5,450 nucleotides of DNA, from assembly GCA_043746815.1 (NCBI GenBank), contig JAYTQG010000024.1:1-5450 (forward strand). Direction: 5' to 3'. Below the pieces are notes generated by a model. That model saw nothing but the letters and a program-made list of their open reading frames with translations. It searched no databases and was not told where the DNA came from. This DNA is from JAYTQG01 sp043746815 (GTDB lineage: Bacteria > Actinomycetota > Thermoleophilia > Miltoncostaeales > Miltoncostaeaceae). This document shows, in pieces, positions 1 through 5,450 of the stretch (position 1 is its first letter; each line of letters starts with the position of its first letter). A program made the translations under genes and the position numbers.

Positions 1-1037
1 GGGAGCCCATCCTTGAGCGCCTGGATCTGGGCGATGTAGCCCTTCACGGCCGGGTCCTTCCCGCCAAAGGTCGCGGACACCGACTTCGTCGCAGCGGCCA
101 TCGCGCCGATGGCTTCGGGCGTCGCGAAGGCAAACTTCATACCCTCACCACAGAGCGTCGTCACGAGGTTCGTCGCAGGCTTGGTGAAGATCTCAATCGA
201 GAAGCCTGGAACCTTTGTGGCGGCGTCTGTAATCGCCTTCTGCTGGTCGGCAGAGAGCTTGTCAAAGGCGGCCTTGTTCACCACTAGGACCGTTGGGAAG
301 GGCCACAGGTTGACGTTCAAGGTCGTGTACTTGGCCTGCTCGTACAACTTGAGCGACTGAATCAGGCCAAGGTTGGCTTCCGCAGAGTCGACGACGCCGC
401 TCTTCAGCGACGAGTAGATCTCCGTGACCGGCGTCGGAGTGGGTGTTGCGCCAAGCGCGGTGAGGCCAGCTTGCAGCAGCCCGGACTGCACCGACCGGGT
501 CTTTCGACCCTTCCAGTCGGCCAGCGTCACGATCGGCTTTCCCGTGGAAAGGGGTTTGCGAAGGCCACCCTCGTGAATGGCGAGGCCAACCAGGCCGAGT
601 TTGTCAACACCCTTCAGCATGTTCTTTCCGATGTCCCCGGTGATGACCGACTGCTCAAGGTCGTAGCGGTTCATCAGGAACGGCATTTGGAGGGCTTCAA
701 AGTCGTTGACACCCTTGCCATCAAAAACAGCTGCTGAGACGGACGCCATCGGGATGGCCCCGCCCGTCACGTCGCCGAGCAATGGGACGTCGCCGCCCGC
801 GTAGCTCGGAACACCTTCAATCTTCAGCTTTCCGCCGGATGCCGTTGCGACTTCCTTTGCAAAGAAGTCAACCGCTTGTCCGTACGGGTGCTGCTGCGTG
901 GTGACATACCCAAGCCGCAGCGTTGTCGAGTCTGAACTCGCTGGTGTGGAGCTGGAACCACAGGCGGCAAGGCCCGTGAGCGCGCCAACCCCGAGTGCAG
1001 CGGCACTCACTACGCGCAACCATCGTTTGATCGGCAT
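1..1037 (-). CDS. dctP: TRAP transporter substrate-binding lipoprotein, DctP family (3' end cut by window edge)
   Basis: This is probably the extracytoplasmic solute receptor of a tripartite ATP-independent periplasmic (TRAP) transporter, which hands a small ligand, typically an organic acid, to the DctQ/DctM membrane subunits. I translated 345 residues from an ATG at 1037-1035. The N-terminus MPIKRW is followed by a hydrophobic stretch and a lipobox Leu-Ala-Ala-Cys (residues 23-26) with a Gly/Ser/Thr-rich linker, so the protein should be lipid-anchored outside the membrane. The mature part starts LRLGYVTTQQHPYGQAVDFFA. The family signature lies at about 163-226: a 'KPI..L.DWKGRKTR' segment with the conserved ligand-binding Arg at 181, then 'LGATPTPTPVTEIYSSLKSGVVDSAE'. 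Arg160 may be the second ligand-contacting Arg. DctP proteins are usually about 320-350 residues, so little should be missing beyond the edge. No membrane subunit is visible. The ligand cannot be told from sequence. Family assignment is firm; the gene symbol is a family name. Confidence 0.9.
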   Translation of the reverse strand, partial: MPIKRWLRVVSAAALGVGALTGLAACGSSSTPASSDSTTLRLGYVTTQQHPYGQAVDFFAKEVATASGGKLKIEGVPSYAGGDVPLLGDVTGGAIPMASVSAAVFDGKGVNDFEALQMPFLMNRYDLEQSVITGDIGKNMLKGVDKLGLVGLAIHEGGLRKPLSTGKPIVTLADWKGRKTRSVQSGLLQAGLTALGATPTPTPVTEIYSSLKSGVVDSAEANLGLIQSLKLYEQAKYTTLNVNLWPFPTVLVVNKAAFDKLSADQQKAITDAATKVPGFSIEIFTKPATNLVTTLCGEGMKFAFATPEAIGAMAAATKSVSATFGGKDPAVKGYIAQIQALKDGL

Positions 1038-1042
1038 CAGTG

Positions 1043-1052
1043 CTTCCCCCTT
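1043..1052 (-). promoter_or_regulatory. Ribosome binding site of dctP
   Basis: On the minus strand the sequence AAGGGGGAAG lies 5 nt upstream of the ATG at 1037. Its purine-rich core fits the anti-Shine-Dalgarno sequence at a normal distance. It supports this ATG as the start, together with the complete lipoprotein signal that follows it. Confidence 0.7.
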
Positions 1053-1147
1053 GTTGTGGTGGCGATTCTCCGGCAGGTGTGCACCGGACTCCGGGCCGAG
1101 CGTAACCAGGTCGATCTGCCCGAGTCGAGCAATCGTTGTGCAGACCG

Positions 1148-1175
1148 CCAGATACGTTCACGATGTGAAATCTGG
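1148..1175. promoter_or_regulatory. Compound inverted repeat between the LuxR-type gene and dctP (terminator or operator)
   Basis: Outer arms CCAGAT (1148-1153) and ATCTGG (1170-1175) are perfect inverted repeats. Inside them, TTCAC (1157-1161) and GTGAA (1165-1169) form a second perfect repeat around a 3-bp centre. The two are offset: in RNA from the minus strand the 6-bp and 5-bp stems stack directly on the 5' side, with a 3-nt bulge on the 3' side and a 3-nt loop. It begins 43 bp after the regulator's stop codon and ends 110 bp before the dctP start. No U-tract follows it on either strand, so a classical intrinsic terminator is not shown. The TTCAC-N3-GTGAA dyad would also suit a dimeric repressor or activator. 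The structure is seen; the role is inferred. Confidence 0.5.
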
Positions 1176-1218
1176 CTTGCACTGTACGTCTGCGGCGATT
1201 TTGCGCTCGACGGCCGCA

Positions 1219-3987
1219 TCACGGCCGGAGGCGTGCGAGTTCCGTGCGCGAGCGCACGCCGAGTTTCTTGTAGACCCGCGACAGCGTGGCCTCGACGGTG
1301 CGGCGACTGACCACCATCCGCGCAGCGATCTCGGGATTGGTGCGCCCCTCCGCGGCCAGGCGGGCCATCTGCTCCTCACTCGACGTCAGTGTGGCGCCCT
1401 CGCGTGGACTCCACGAGCGATCGAGTTCCTCGCGCGCCTTCGCCTCCCAAATGCGCGCCCCCGCCGCTTGGAACTGGGTCAGCGCCTCCTCAAGGGCGCG
1501 ACGCGCCGCGGACCGCTGACGACGCCTGCGCTCAATTTGACCAAGCACGAGATACGACCGGCCGAGCTCGACCGGGAGGCCCTCTGGCTGCAACTCGGCA
1601 ATCGACATCGCGGCCTCAGCGGCGGCCTCCTCCATTTCGCCGAGAGCCGAATGGAGAAGCGCCCGGCAGCGACGCGAAACGGCGCGCGTCCAGGTGCGCC
1701 CGACGGAGATGGATTTCTCCTCATAGGGGTCAAGGAGTGAGCGCGCGCGGACGAGATCACCCCGAGCAATCAGGGCCTCGATCGCGTCAGGGAAGTAGAA
1801 GAGGGCGGCGGGATCGGGGAGCTGTTCGACCATGATGTTCGCGAGGCCTGGTTCCAACCAACGTAGGGCGGCCTCGTGGTCGCCGAGGGACAGTTCCATC
1901 TTCCCCAAGGCACCAGCAATCCACGCGACGGAGTAACCGACCCCCTTTTCCATTGCGATGCCTATGGCCTCGATACCAGCGGCTCGGGCAGCTTCCACAT
2001 CGCCGTCGCAGGCGAACAGTGTGACCTGGATCAGGTGCCCTGACACTTGTGCAAAACCGCCACCAAACTCCTCCATGATGCGAGCTACCTCTACGCCTGT
2101 ACGTCTGGTCAGCGCAAGGTCCCCGTGCCATGACGCCATGGTGGCCAGATGCAAGCCGAGAAATGGGATGTCCCCCATTGCGCCGAGAAGCCGGGAGCGG
2201 TCAATCTCTCGCTCCAGATACTCGATGGCCTCCGCTACTTCGCCCGTGTAGCCGATCAGGGTCGCGCGAAGGGGGCCGGGCCGGAGATGGACGGGTACAA
2301 AGCGCCGACCATCGTCGAGTTCAACGGAACGGCGAATGGCGTCGTGGTCGACTCCTTCCCCAAACAGCCAGCCGACCGTGGCACGTACGGCGAGGGCCTC
2401 AGCGAGCGGCCCTCCCGGGCCTACAGACTCGGCCTTCGCCAGTCCGAGGGAGGCGTGTTGCATGACGGCGCCTGGGTCAAGCCCGGCCTGAAAGTAGGTG
2501 AACGAGAGCCCGAGATGGATCGGGGCCGCGCTGGCAGGGTCATCCTCGAAACAGAGAAGCGCCTCCTCGAAGATCGGGATCGCCTCCGGCAGGGTCGCCC
2601 CCCAGATGTGGTTCTCACCGAGAAGCCGGAGCGCCCGTCCACGAAGATGACCGGTGAGCCCTGGAAGCACGGCGTTGACGATTCGATCCACCTCGGGCAA
2701 CACCCCACACCGGAGAAACCTCTCAGCGGCCAAAAGCGCACGATCGACCACGGCCTCCGGTCGATCTGGTGGCGTCGTTTTCCAACTCCGCTCCAGGAGG
2801 TTCGCGGCGACATCCAATGCACCGCGTGATTCCGCGGCCTCCGCGGCGAGGTTTAGCGCATCGGCAGCATCAGCATTCGGTCCGTCGACGGAGAGCGCAA
2901 GGTGACGAGCTCGCTCCTCAATCTCCGTGCTGCGCTCGGCAAGTCGTGCGTGAACTGCGCGGCGCTCCGCCAGTGAGGCAGCGGAGTACACGGCAGATTG
3001 GTAGAGCGGGTGAACAAAGTCCACTTCCCCGTCGGGCGCGACTCGTACAATCCCCGCCTGTTCCGCCGAGACGAGGGACAACGGGTCCAGGGGCGACGAG
3101 GTCGGTTTGGCCGTAGAGGCCGCCTCCAGAAGTGCCGCCCGAGTGGCCGCTGAAAGGTCGCCGAGGCGCCTGGCAATCACGTCTTGGATATCGCTTGGTA
3201 CCGGGAGCGCCTCCCCCTCGGTTGGAGCGCCGTGGGCTTCGATCCCGCGACAGATTTCCAGCGCAGTGAAGGGATTCCCCCTCGCGAGGCCCGCAACGCG
3301 ATGGGCGAGGCGACCGGTGATCCGACCCTCAAACCGGTCCGCAAGCATTTGGCCCATGTCGATTTCCGGCAGCGGCCCAAGGATCATGCGCTCGACCCGG
3401 ACTGGGCTGATCGCTCGCTCGGTCGGGCGCGGGCGATTCCCTTCTGTACTGCGGGCCGCGGCCAAAACCGCCACCGGGAGACCCTCAAGGCGCCGGACGG
3501 CGTATTCGAGCGCCTGAGCGGAGGAATCGTCGAGCCAGTGGAGATCGTCGATCGCAACCAGCAGTGGCCCGAACCCCGCCTTCGCCCGCAGCATCGTCGC
3601 AAGGGCTGCGCAGATGGTTTGCTGTTCCGCCGGAATGTCACCGGGCTCGTCCCAGCGAAGTGCCACGCGCATCGCTCGACGCTGCGGCACCGGAAGGGCG
3701 TCCACAGCGCCTTCGTCAACGCCGTCGAGGAGTTCAATCAGGCCCGCATGAGACAGCCGCACCTCCGACTGCGACGGGCGACAGCGGAGGACTCGGAACC
3801 CTCGCTCGCGGGCCTCCGTGACGGTGGCGTCGAACAGCGTGGTCTTTCCAATTCCGGGCTCCCCCTCGACAAACAGCGCGCAGGGTCCATCACCGACCCC
3901 ATCCAACATGCGCGCAGCTGCGCGCAGTTCATCGCTGCGTCCACTGATCACGGTCACTCCGTCGTTGAAGTTCATCCCTAGCGGCAA
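1219..3987 (-). CDS. LuxR-family transcriptional regulator with N-terminal AAA ATPase (large ATP-binding LuxR / MalT-like)
   Basis: This is a cytoplasmic transcription regulator of the large ATP-binding LuxR (LAL) type. In this class, ATP and effector binding by the N-terminal part controls DNA binding by a C-terminal helix-turn-helix. The protein has 922 residues, typical of the class. 'GRSDEL' at 16-21 opens the NTPase domain, Walker A is GEPGIGKT (42-49), and Walker B is LLVAIDDLHWLD (142-153). From about 390 to 857 the protein is Ala/Leu/Glu-rich and helical, like TPR repeats. It ends in the usual 'RRRRQRSAARRALEEAL..F...GARIWEAKAREELDR' segment (820-857). The LuxR HTH is at about 867-920, including 'EIAARMVVSRRTVEATLSRVYKKLGVRSRTELARL'. 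All key motifs look intact. The longest reading starts at TTG (3987); ATG at codon 5 (3975) and GTG at codon 13 (3951) are alternatives. dctP follows on the same strand after 181 bp, a possible target or partner. The effector is unknown. Confidence 0.93.
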   Translation of the reverse strand: MPLGMNFNDGVTVISGRSDELRAAARMLDGVGDGPCALFVEGEPGIGKTTLFDATVTEARERGFRVLRCRPSQSEVRLSHAGLIELLDGVDEGAVDALPVPQRRAMRVALRWDEPGDIPAEQQTICAALATMLRAKAGFGPLLVAIDDLHWLDDSSAQALEYAVRRLEGLPVAVLAAARSTEGNRPRPTERAISPVRVERMILGPLPEIDMGQMLADRFEGRITGRLAHRVAGLARGNPFTALEICRGIEAHGAPTEGEALPVPSDIQDVIARRLGDLSAATRAALLEAASTAKPTSSPLDPLSLVSAEQAGIVRVAPDGEVDFVHPLYQSAVYSAASLAERRAVHARLAERSTEIEERARHLALSVDGPNADAADALNLAAEAAESRGALDVAANLLERSWKTTPPDRPEAVVDRALLAAERFLRCGVLPEVDRIVNAVLPGLTGHLRGRALRLLGENHIWGATLPEAIPIFEEALLCFEDDPASAAPIHLGLSFTYFQAGLDPGAVMQHASLGLAKAESVGPGGPLAEALAVRATVGWLFGEGVDHDAIRRSVELDDGRRFVPVHLRPGPLRATLIGYTGEVAEAIEYLEREIDRSRLLGAMGDIPFLGLHLATMASWHGDLALTRRTGVEVARIMEEFGGGFAQVSGHLIQVTLFACDGDVEAARAAGIEAIGIAMEKGVGYSVAWIAGALGKMELSLGDHEAALRWLEPGLANIMVEQLPDPAALFYFPDAIEALIARGDLVRARSLLDPYEEKSISVGRTWTRAVSRRCRALLHSALGEMEEAAAEAAMSIAELQPEGLPVELGRSYLVLGQIERRRRQRSAARRALEEALTQFQAAGARIWEAKAREELDRSWSPREGATLTSSEEQMARLAAEGRTNPEIAARMVVSRRTVEATLSRVYKKLGVRSRTELARLRP
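3949..3960 (-). promoter_or_regulatory. Possible internal start of the LuxR-type regulator: GGAG plus GTG at codon 13
   Basis: On the minus strand GGAG (3960-3957) is followed after 5 nt by GTG (3951-3949), which is codon 13 of the long reading. This spacing is better than for the upstream TTG, where GGAAG lies only 2 nt away, or for the ATG at codon 5, where it lies 14 nt away. Starting here would leave only three residues before the conserved Gly-Arg of the NTPase domain. That is short but does not remove any motif. It is a competing start, not an established one. Confidence 0.35.
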
Positions 3988-4003
3988 GACTTCCGTGCGT
4001 CAA
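3975..4003 (-). promoter_or_regulatory. Candidate sigma-70-type promoter for the LuxR-type regulator
   Basis: The minus strand reads TTGACG (4003-3998), a 17-bp spacer, then TAGGGA (3980-3975). The -35 element matches TTGACA at five of six positions. The -10 keeps the initial TA but is otherwise weak. Transcription would begin near 3968, downstream of the TTG and ATG starts but about 17 nt before the GTG at 3951. The promoter is therefore compatible only with the shorter protein. If the longer protein is made, a promoter further upstream is needed. Confidence 0.3.
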
Positions 4004-4024
4004 CCCCCGACGAAACCTTCCCTG

Positions 4025-4035
4025 GGGTTCAACCC
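4025..4035. repeat. Perfect 11-bp palindrome GGGTT-C-AACCC in the divergent promoter region
   Basis: GGGTT (4025-4029) and AACCC (4031-4035) are exact inverted arms around one base. The half TCAACCC (4029-4035) recurs at 4000-4006 in the same orientation, 29 bp away and overlapping the candidate -35 of the regulator gene. The position between two divergent genes suits an operator that could include autoregulation. Short GC-rich dyads occur by chance, so this is weak evidence. Confidence 0.25.
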
Positions 4036-4082
4036 GCCACACCCGTTGGCCCACCCGTCCGGGATGGCTATCGCAGGGCGCC

Positions 4083-4088
4083 GATAAT
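4083..4088 (+). promoter_or_regulatory. Possible -10 box (GATAAT) of the glycosylase gene
   Basis: GATAAT lies 11 bp before the ATG at 4100 and matches TATAAT at five of six positions. It stands out in an otherwise very GC-rich stretch. No convincing -35 is seen 16-18 bp upstream. Initiation about 7 bp downstream would leave a leader of only about 5 nt. This is consistent with a nearly leaderless mRNA, a common arrangement in actinobacteria, and with the poor Shine-Dalgarno sequence in front of this ATG. Confidence 0.3.
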
Positions 4089-4099
4089 CTGCCGGGCGC

Positions 4100-5305
4100 A
4101 TGGGTCGTACCATCTCTCACGAAACGGCCCGCCGACTTGCCATTGCCTCGCAGGGGCTCGCGGGCGAACGTGAGCCCGCGGACGACGAGGGCCTGCGTCG
4201 AGCCATCACGCGCCTGGGATGCCTCCAACTCGACCCAACCTCCGCTGTCGCACCGAGCCATCGGCTGGTGGTGTGGAGTCGCGTCGGCCAACACGAATAC
4301 AGCGCCCTGGACCTCCTCGCGTATCGCGACCGATGGATGCTCGAGGGTGCCGCCCACGAAGCGTCGTTCGTGCTGGACGACGACGCGGCTATCCACCAGC
4401 ATTGGTGCCGGGCACGACGACGCGCGCCCCGCCCACGAACCGCAGCGTGGCTACATGACAATCGGGCGTTCGTGCGACGCGTGCTCGCCCAGATCGAACG
4501 CCACGGCCCGATCCAAAGTCGGGACATCGACGAGTCTCCGCAGCGCCCGTGGCCGTCCGGCGTCTGGACCAGTGCTCGAAACGTCGCACTGCTTCTGGAG
4601 ATCCTCCTCGGCCAGGGTCGGGTGATGGTGGGGAGGCGCGAGTCCGGGCAGCGCCTCTGGGACCTCCCCGAGCGCTGCCTGCGACCCGCTGACATCGAAC
4701 GACCGGGAACGAGGGAGGTCGTTCGCCGCTCGGTCCTGCGTGCGCTCGGGGCGCTGGGAGTCGCCCGCGCCGATCACATCCAGGCGCACTTCACGCGGAG
4801 CCGCTACCCCGACCTCGCCGCCGTCCTGGCTGGACTTGTTCGCGCCGGACGGGTGCAGGCGACCGCGGTCGGATCACTGCCGGGGGCGTGGTATGTCGCG
4901 ACCGAGACGTTGCCGCTTCTTGAGCAGATCGAAGTGGGATGGTGGCAGCCGCGGGCCACCCTGCTCTCACCATTCGACAACCTCCTCTGCGACCGATCCC
5001 GGGCGGAGGTCCTCTTCGATTTTCACCACCGTCTAGAGATCTACGTTCCACCCGCGAAGCGTCGCTGGGGCTATTGGGTGATGCCGTTCCTGGACGGCGA
5101 CCGCCTAGTTGGACGCGTGGACCTTGTCCGGGACCGTCCCAGGGGGGAGTCGATCGTCAACCAGACCTGGTGGGAGCCGGGGTGCGGCGGCCGCACTCAT
5201 CGACGCGCTCTCGACGAGTCGCTGGGGGAGCTCTCCGGGTTCGTCGGTGCACGGCCGAACCCGGGACTCGCAGCAACTAGCCTGGAACGAGGCCTTCGTC
5301 GGTGA
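4100..5305 (+). CDS. Winged-helix DNA glycosylase homologue, HTH_42 / YcaQ (AlkX-like) family
   Basis: This is a member of the AlkZ/YcaQ family (HTH_42, formerly DUF1006). Studied members are monofunctional DNA glycosylases that release bulky alkylated bases and unhook interstrand crosslinks as a first step of base excision repair. The protein has 401 residues, normal for the family, built of tandem winged-helix segments and a C-terminal beta-rich part. The catalytic-type motif is 'LQLDP' with Gln43 and Asp45, the QxD form of E. coli YcaQ, not the QxQ form of Streptomyces AlkZ. Other family marks are 'AHEASFV' (85-91), 'GQRLWDLPERCL' (183-194), 'LLSPFDNLLCDRSRAEVLF' (288-306), and 'RLEIYVPPAKRRWGYWVMP' (311-329) followed by 'LDGDRLVGRVDL' (331-342). 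The ATG at 4100 gives the family N-terminus; no strong ribosome binding site precedes it. It is divergent from the regulator gene, and its 3' end overlaps the convergent gene. Family membership is strong. The crosslink-repair role is inferred from homologues. Confidence 0.9.
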   Translation: MGRTISHETARRLAIASQGLAGEREPADDEGLRRAITRLGCLQLDPTSAVAPSHRLVVWSRVGQHEYSALDLLAYRDRWMLEGAAHEASFVLDDDAAIHQHWCRARRRAPRPRTAAWLHDNRAFVRRVLAQIERHGPIQSRDIDESPQRPWPSGVWTSARNVALLLEILLGQGRVMVGRRESGQRLWDLPERCLRPADIERPGTREVVRRSVLRALGALGVARADHIQAHFTRSRYPDLAAVLAGLVRAGRVQATAVGSLPGAWYVATETLPLLEQIEVGWWQPRATLLSPFDNLLCDRSRAEVLFDFHHRLEIYVPPAKRRWGYWVMPFLDGDRLVGRVDLVRDRPRGESIVNQTWWEPGCGGRTHRRALDESLGELSGFVGARPNPGLAATSLERGLRR

Positions 5306-5450
5306 GGAGGTTCAGTGCTTCGGCGAGCGTTGTGTCGGGTCCAGGGACGACTGCGTCTGAGGGAACGAACTCGTCCACGGCAAGTGGGCTTCCATGCGCG
5401 GCGACCGCATCGGCGAGTGCCTTGGCGTGCGCCTGGTAGCTGGCTTCCAT
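5277..5450 (-). CDS. C-terminal part of an unidentified protein (5' end at or beyond the window edge)
   Basis: An open frame enters from the right edge and stops at TAG (5279-5277). The visible 57 residues begin MEASYQAHAKALADAVAAHG and end TLAEALNLLTDEGLVPG. Third codon positions are mostly G or C, and the residues look like a soluble Ala/Leu-rich helical protein, so the frame is probably coding. There is an ATG flush with the edge at 5450-5448. It may be an internal methionine, because no upstream sequence is available to show a ribosome binding site. There is no signal peptide, membrane segment or recognisable motif, and I do not recognise the family. The gene converges on the glycosylase gene, and the two overlap by 29 bp at their 3' ends (5277-5305). 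Confidence 0.6.
   Translation of the reverse strand: MEASYQAHAKALADAVAAHGSPLAVDEFVPSDAVVPGPDTTLAEALNLLTDEGLVPG

Noticed and set aside
109..737. Short plus-strand frames opposite dctP (109-360 and 471-737)
   Set aside because: The minus strand gives a continuous, clearly recognisable DctP protein across this region, so these are shadows.
1148..1175. Calling the inverted repeat a rho-independent terminator outright
   Set aside because: There is no run of U after the hairpin on either strand, and the stem is interrupted by a 3-nt bulge.
1038..1218. A defined -35/-10 promoter for dctP
   Set aside because: I searched the minus strand and found only weak combinations such as TTGCTC followed 18 bp later by TGGTTA. 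None is good enough to annotate.
898..1740. Plus-strand open frame of 280 codons
   Set aside because: It is antisense to the start of dctP, the gap and the end of the regulator gene. Its translation is Arg/Ala/Pro-rich without any domain. It reflects the scarcity of stop codons opposite GC-rich genes.
2149..2829. Plus-strand open frame of 226 codons
   Set aside because: It is antisense to the helical-repeat region of the regulator and has no recognisable domain or upstream signal.
3184..3981. Plus-strand open frame of 265 codons
   Set aside because: It lies wholly opposite the NTPase domain of the regulator, whose Walker motifs are intact on the other strand. The translation resembles no protein family.
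3929..4402. Minus-strand frame of 157 codons across the divergent promoter
   Set aside because: It overlaps the start of the regulator in another frame and the 5' part of the glycosylase gene, where the plus strand carries the conserved motifs.

Overview
The window looks like chromosomal DNA from a GC-rich Gram-positive bacterium, most likely an actinobacterium. The evidence is the high GC content with a strong preference for G or C at third codon positions, a lipoprotein signal ending in Leu-Ala-Ala-Cys followed by a Ser-rich linker, a very large ATPase/LuxR-type regulator of the kind abundant in Actinomycetota, and apparent use of TTG or GTG starts. A Thermoleophilia- or Acidimicrobiia-like source is possible, but the sequence alone does not fix the taxon. 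I see no RNA gene, insertion sequence, CRISPR array or phage gene.

Layout. (1) Positions 1-1037, minus strand: a TRAP-transporter DctP-type solute-binding lipoprotein, 345 residues visible, running off the left edge close to its expected C-terminus. (2) 1038-1218: a 181-bp gap with a good ribosome binding site for dctP and a compound inverted repeat at 1148-1175 that could be a terminator or an operator. (3) 1219-3987, minus strand: a 922-residue LuxR-family regulator with an N-terminal AAA/NTPase module, a long helical-repeat middle and a C-terminal LuxR helix-turn-helix. (4) 3988-4099: a 112-bp divergent promoter region with a promoter-like TTGACG element, a perfect GGGTT-C-AACCC palindrome and a GATAAT box. 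(5) 4100-5305, plus strand: a 401-residue HTH_42/YcaQ-type DNA glycosylase homologue (AlkX-like) with a Gln-Leu-Asp catalytic-type motif. (6) 5277-5450, minus strand: the last 57 codons of an unidentified gene that converges on, and overlaps, the glycosylase gene by 29 bp.

How they may work together. The regulator and the TRAP binding protein are in tandem on the same strand, so the regulator could control uptake of a ligand captured by DctP, or the two could be partly cotranscribed. The TRAP membrane subunits are not in the window and would be expected to the left of position 1. The glycosylase is divergent from the regulator and shares its short promoter region, but nothing shows a functional link. 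Overall this is an ordinary chromosomal segment. The points most worth a second look are the start site and promoter of the regulator, the inverted repeat upstream of dctP, the QxD-type glycosylase, and the overlapping convergent gene ends.
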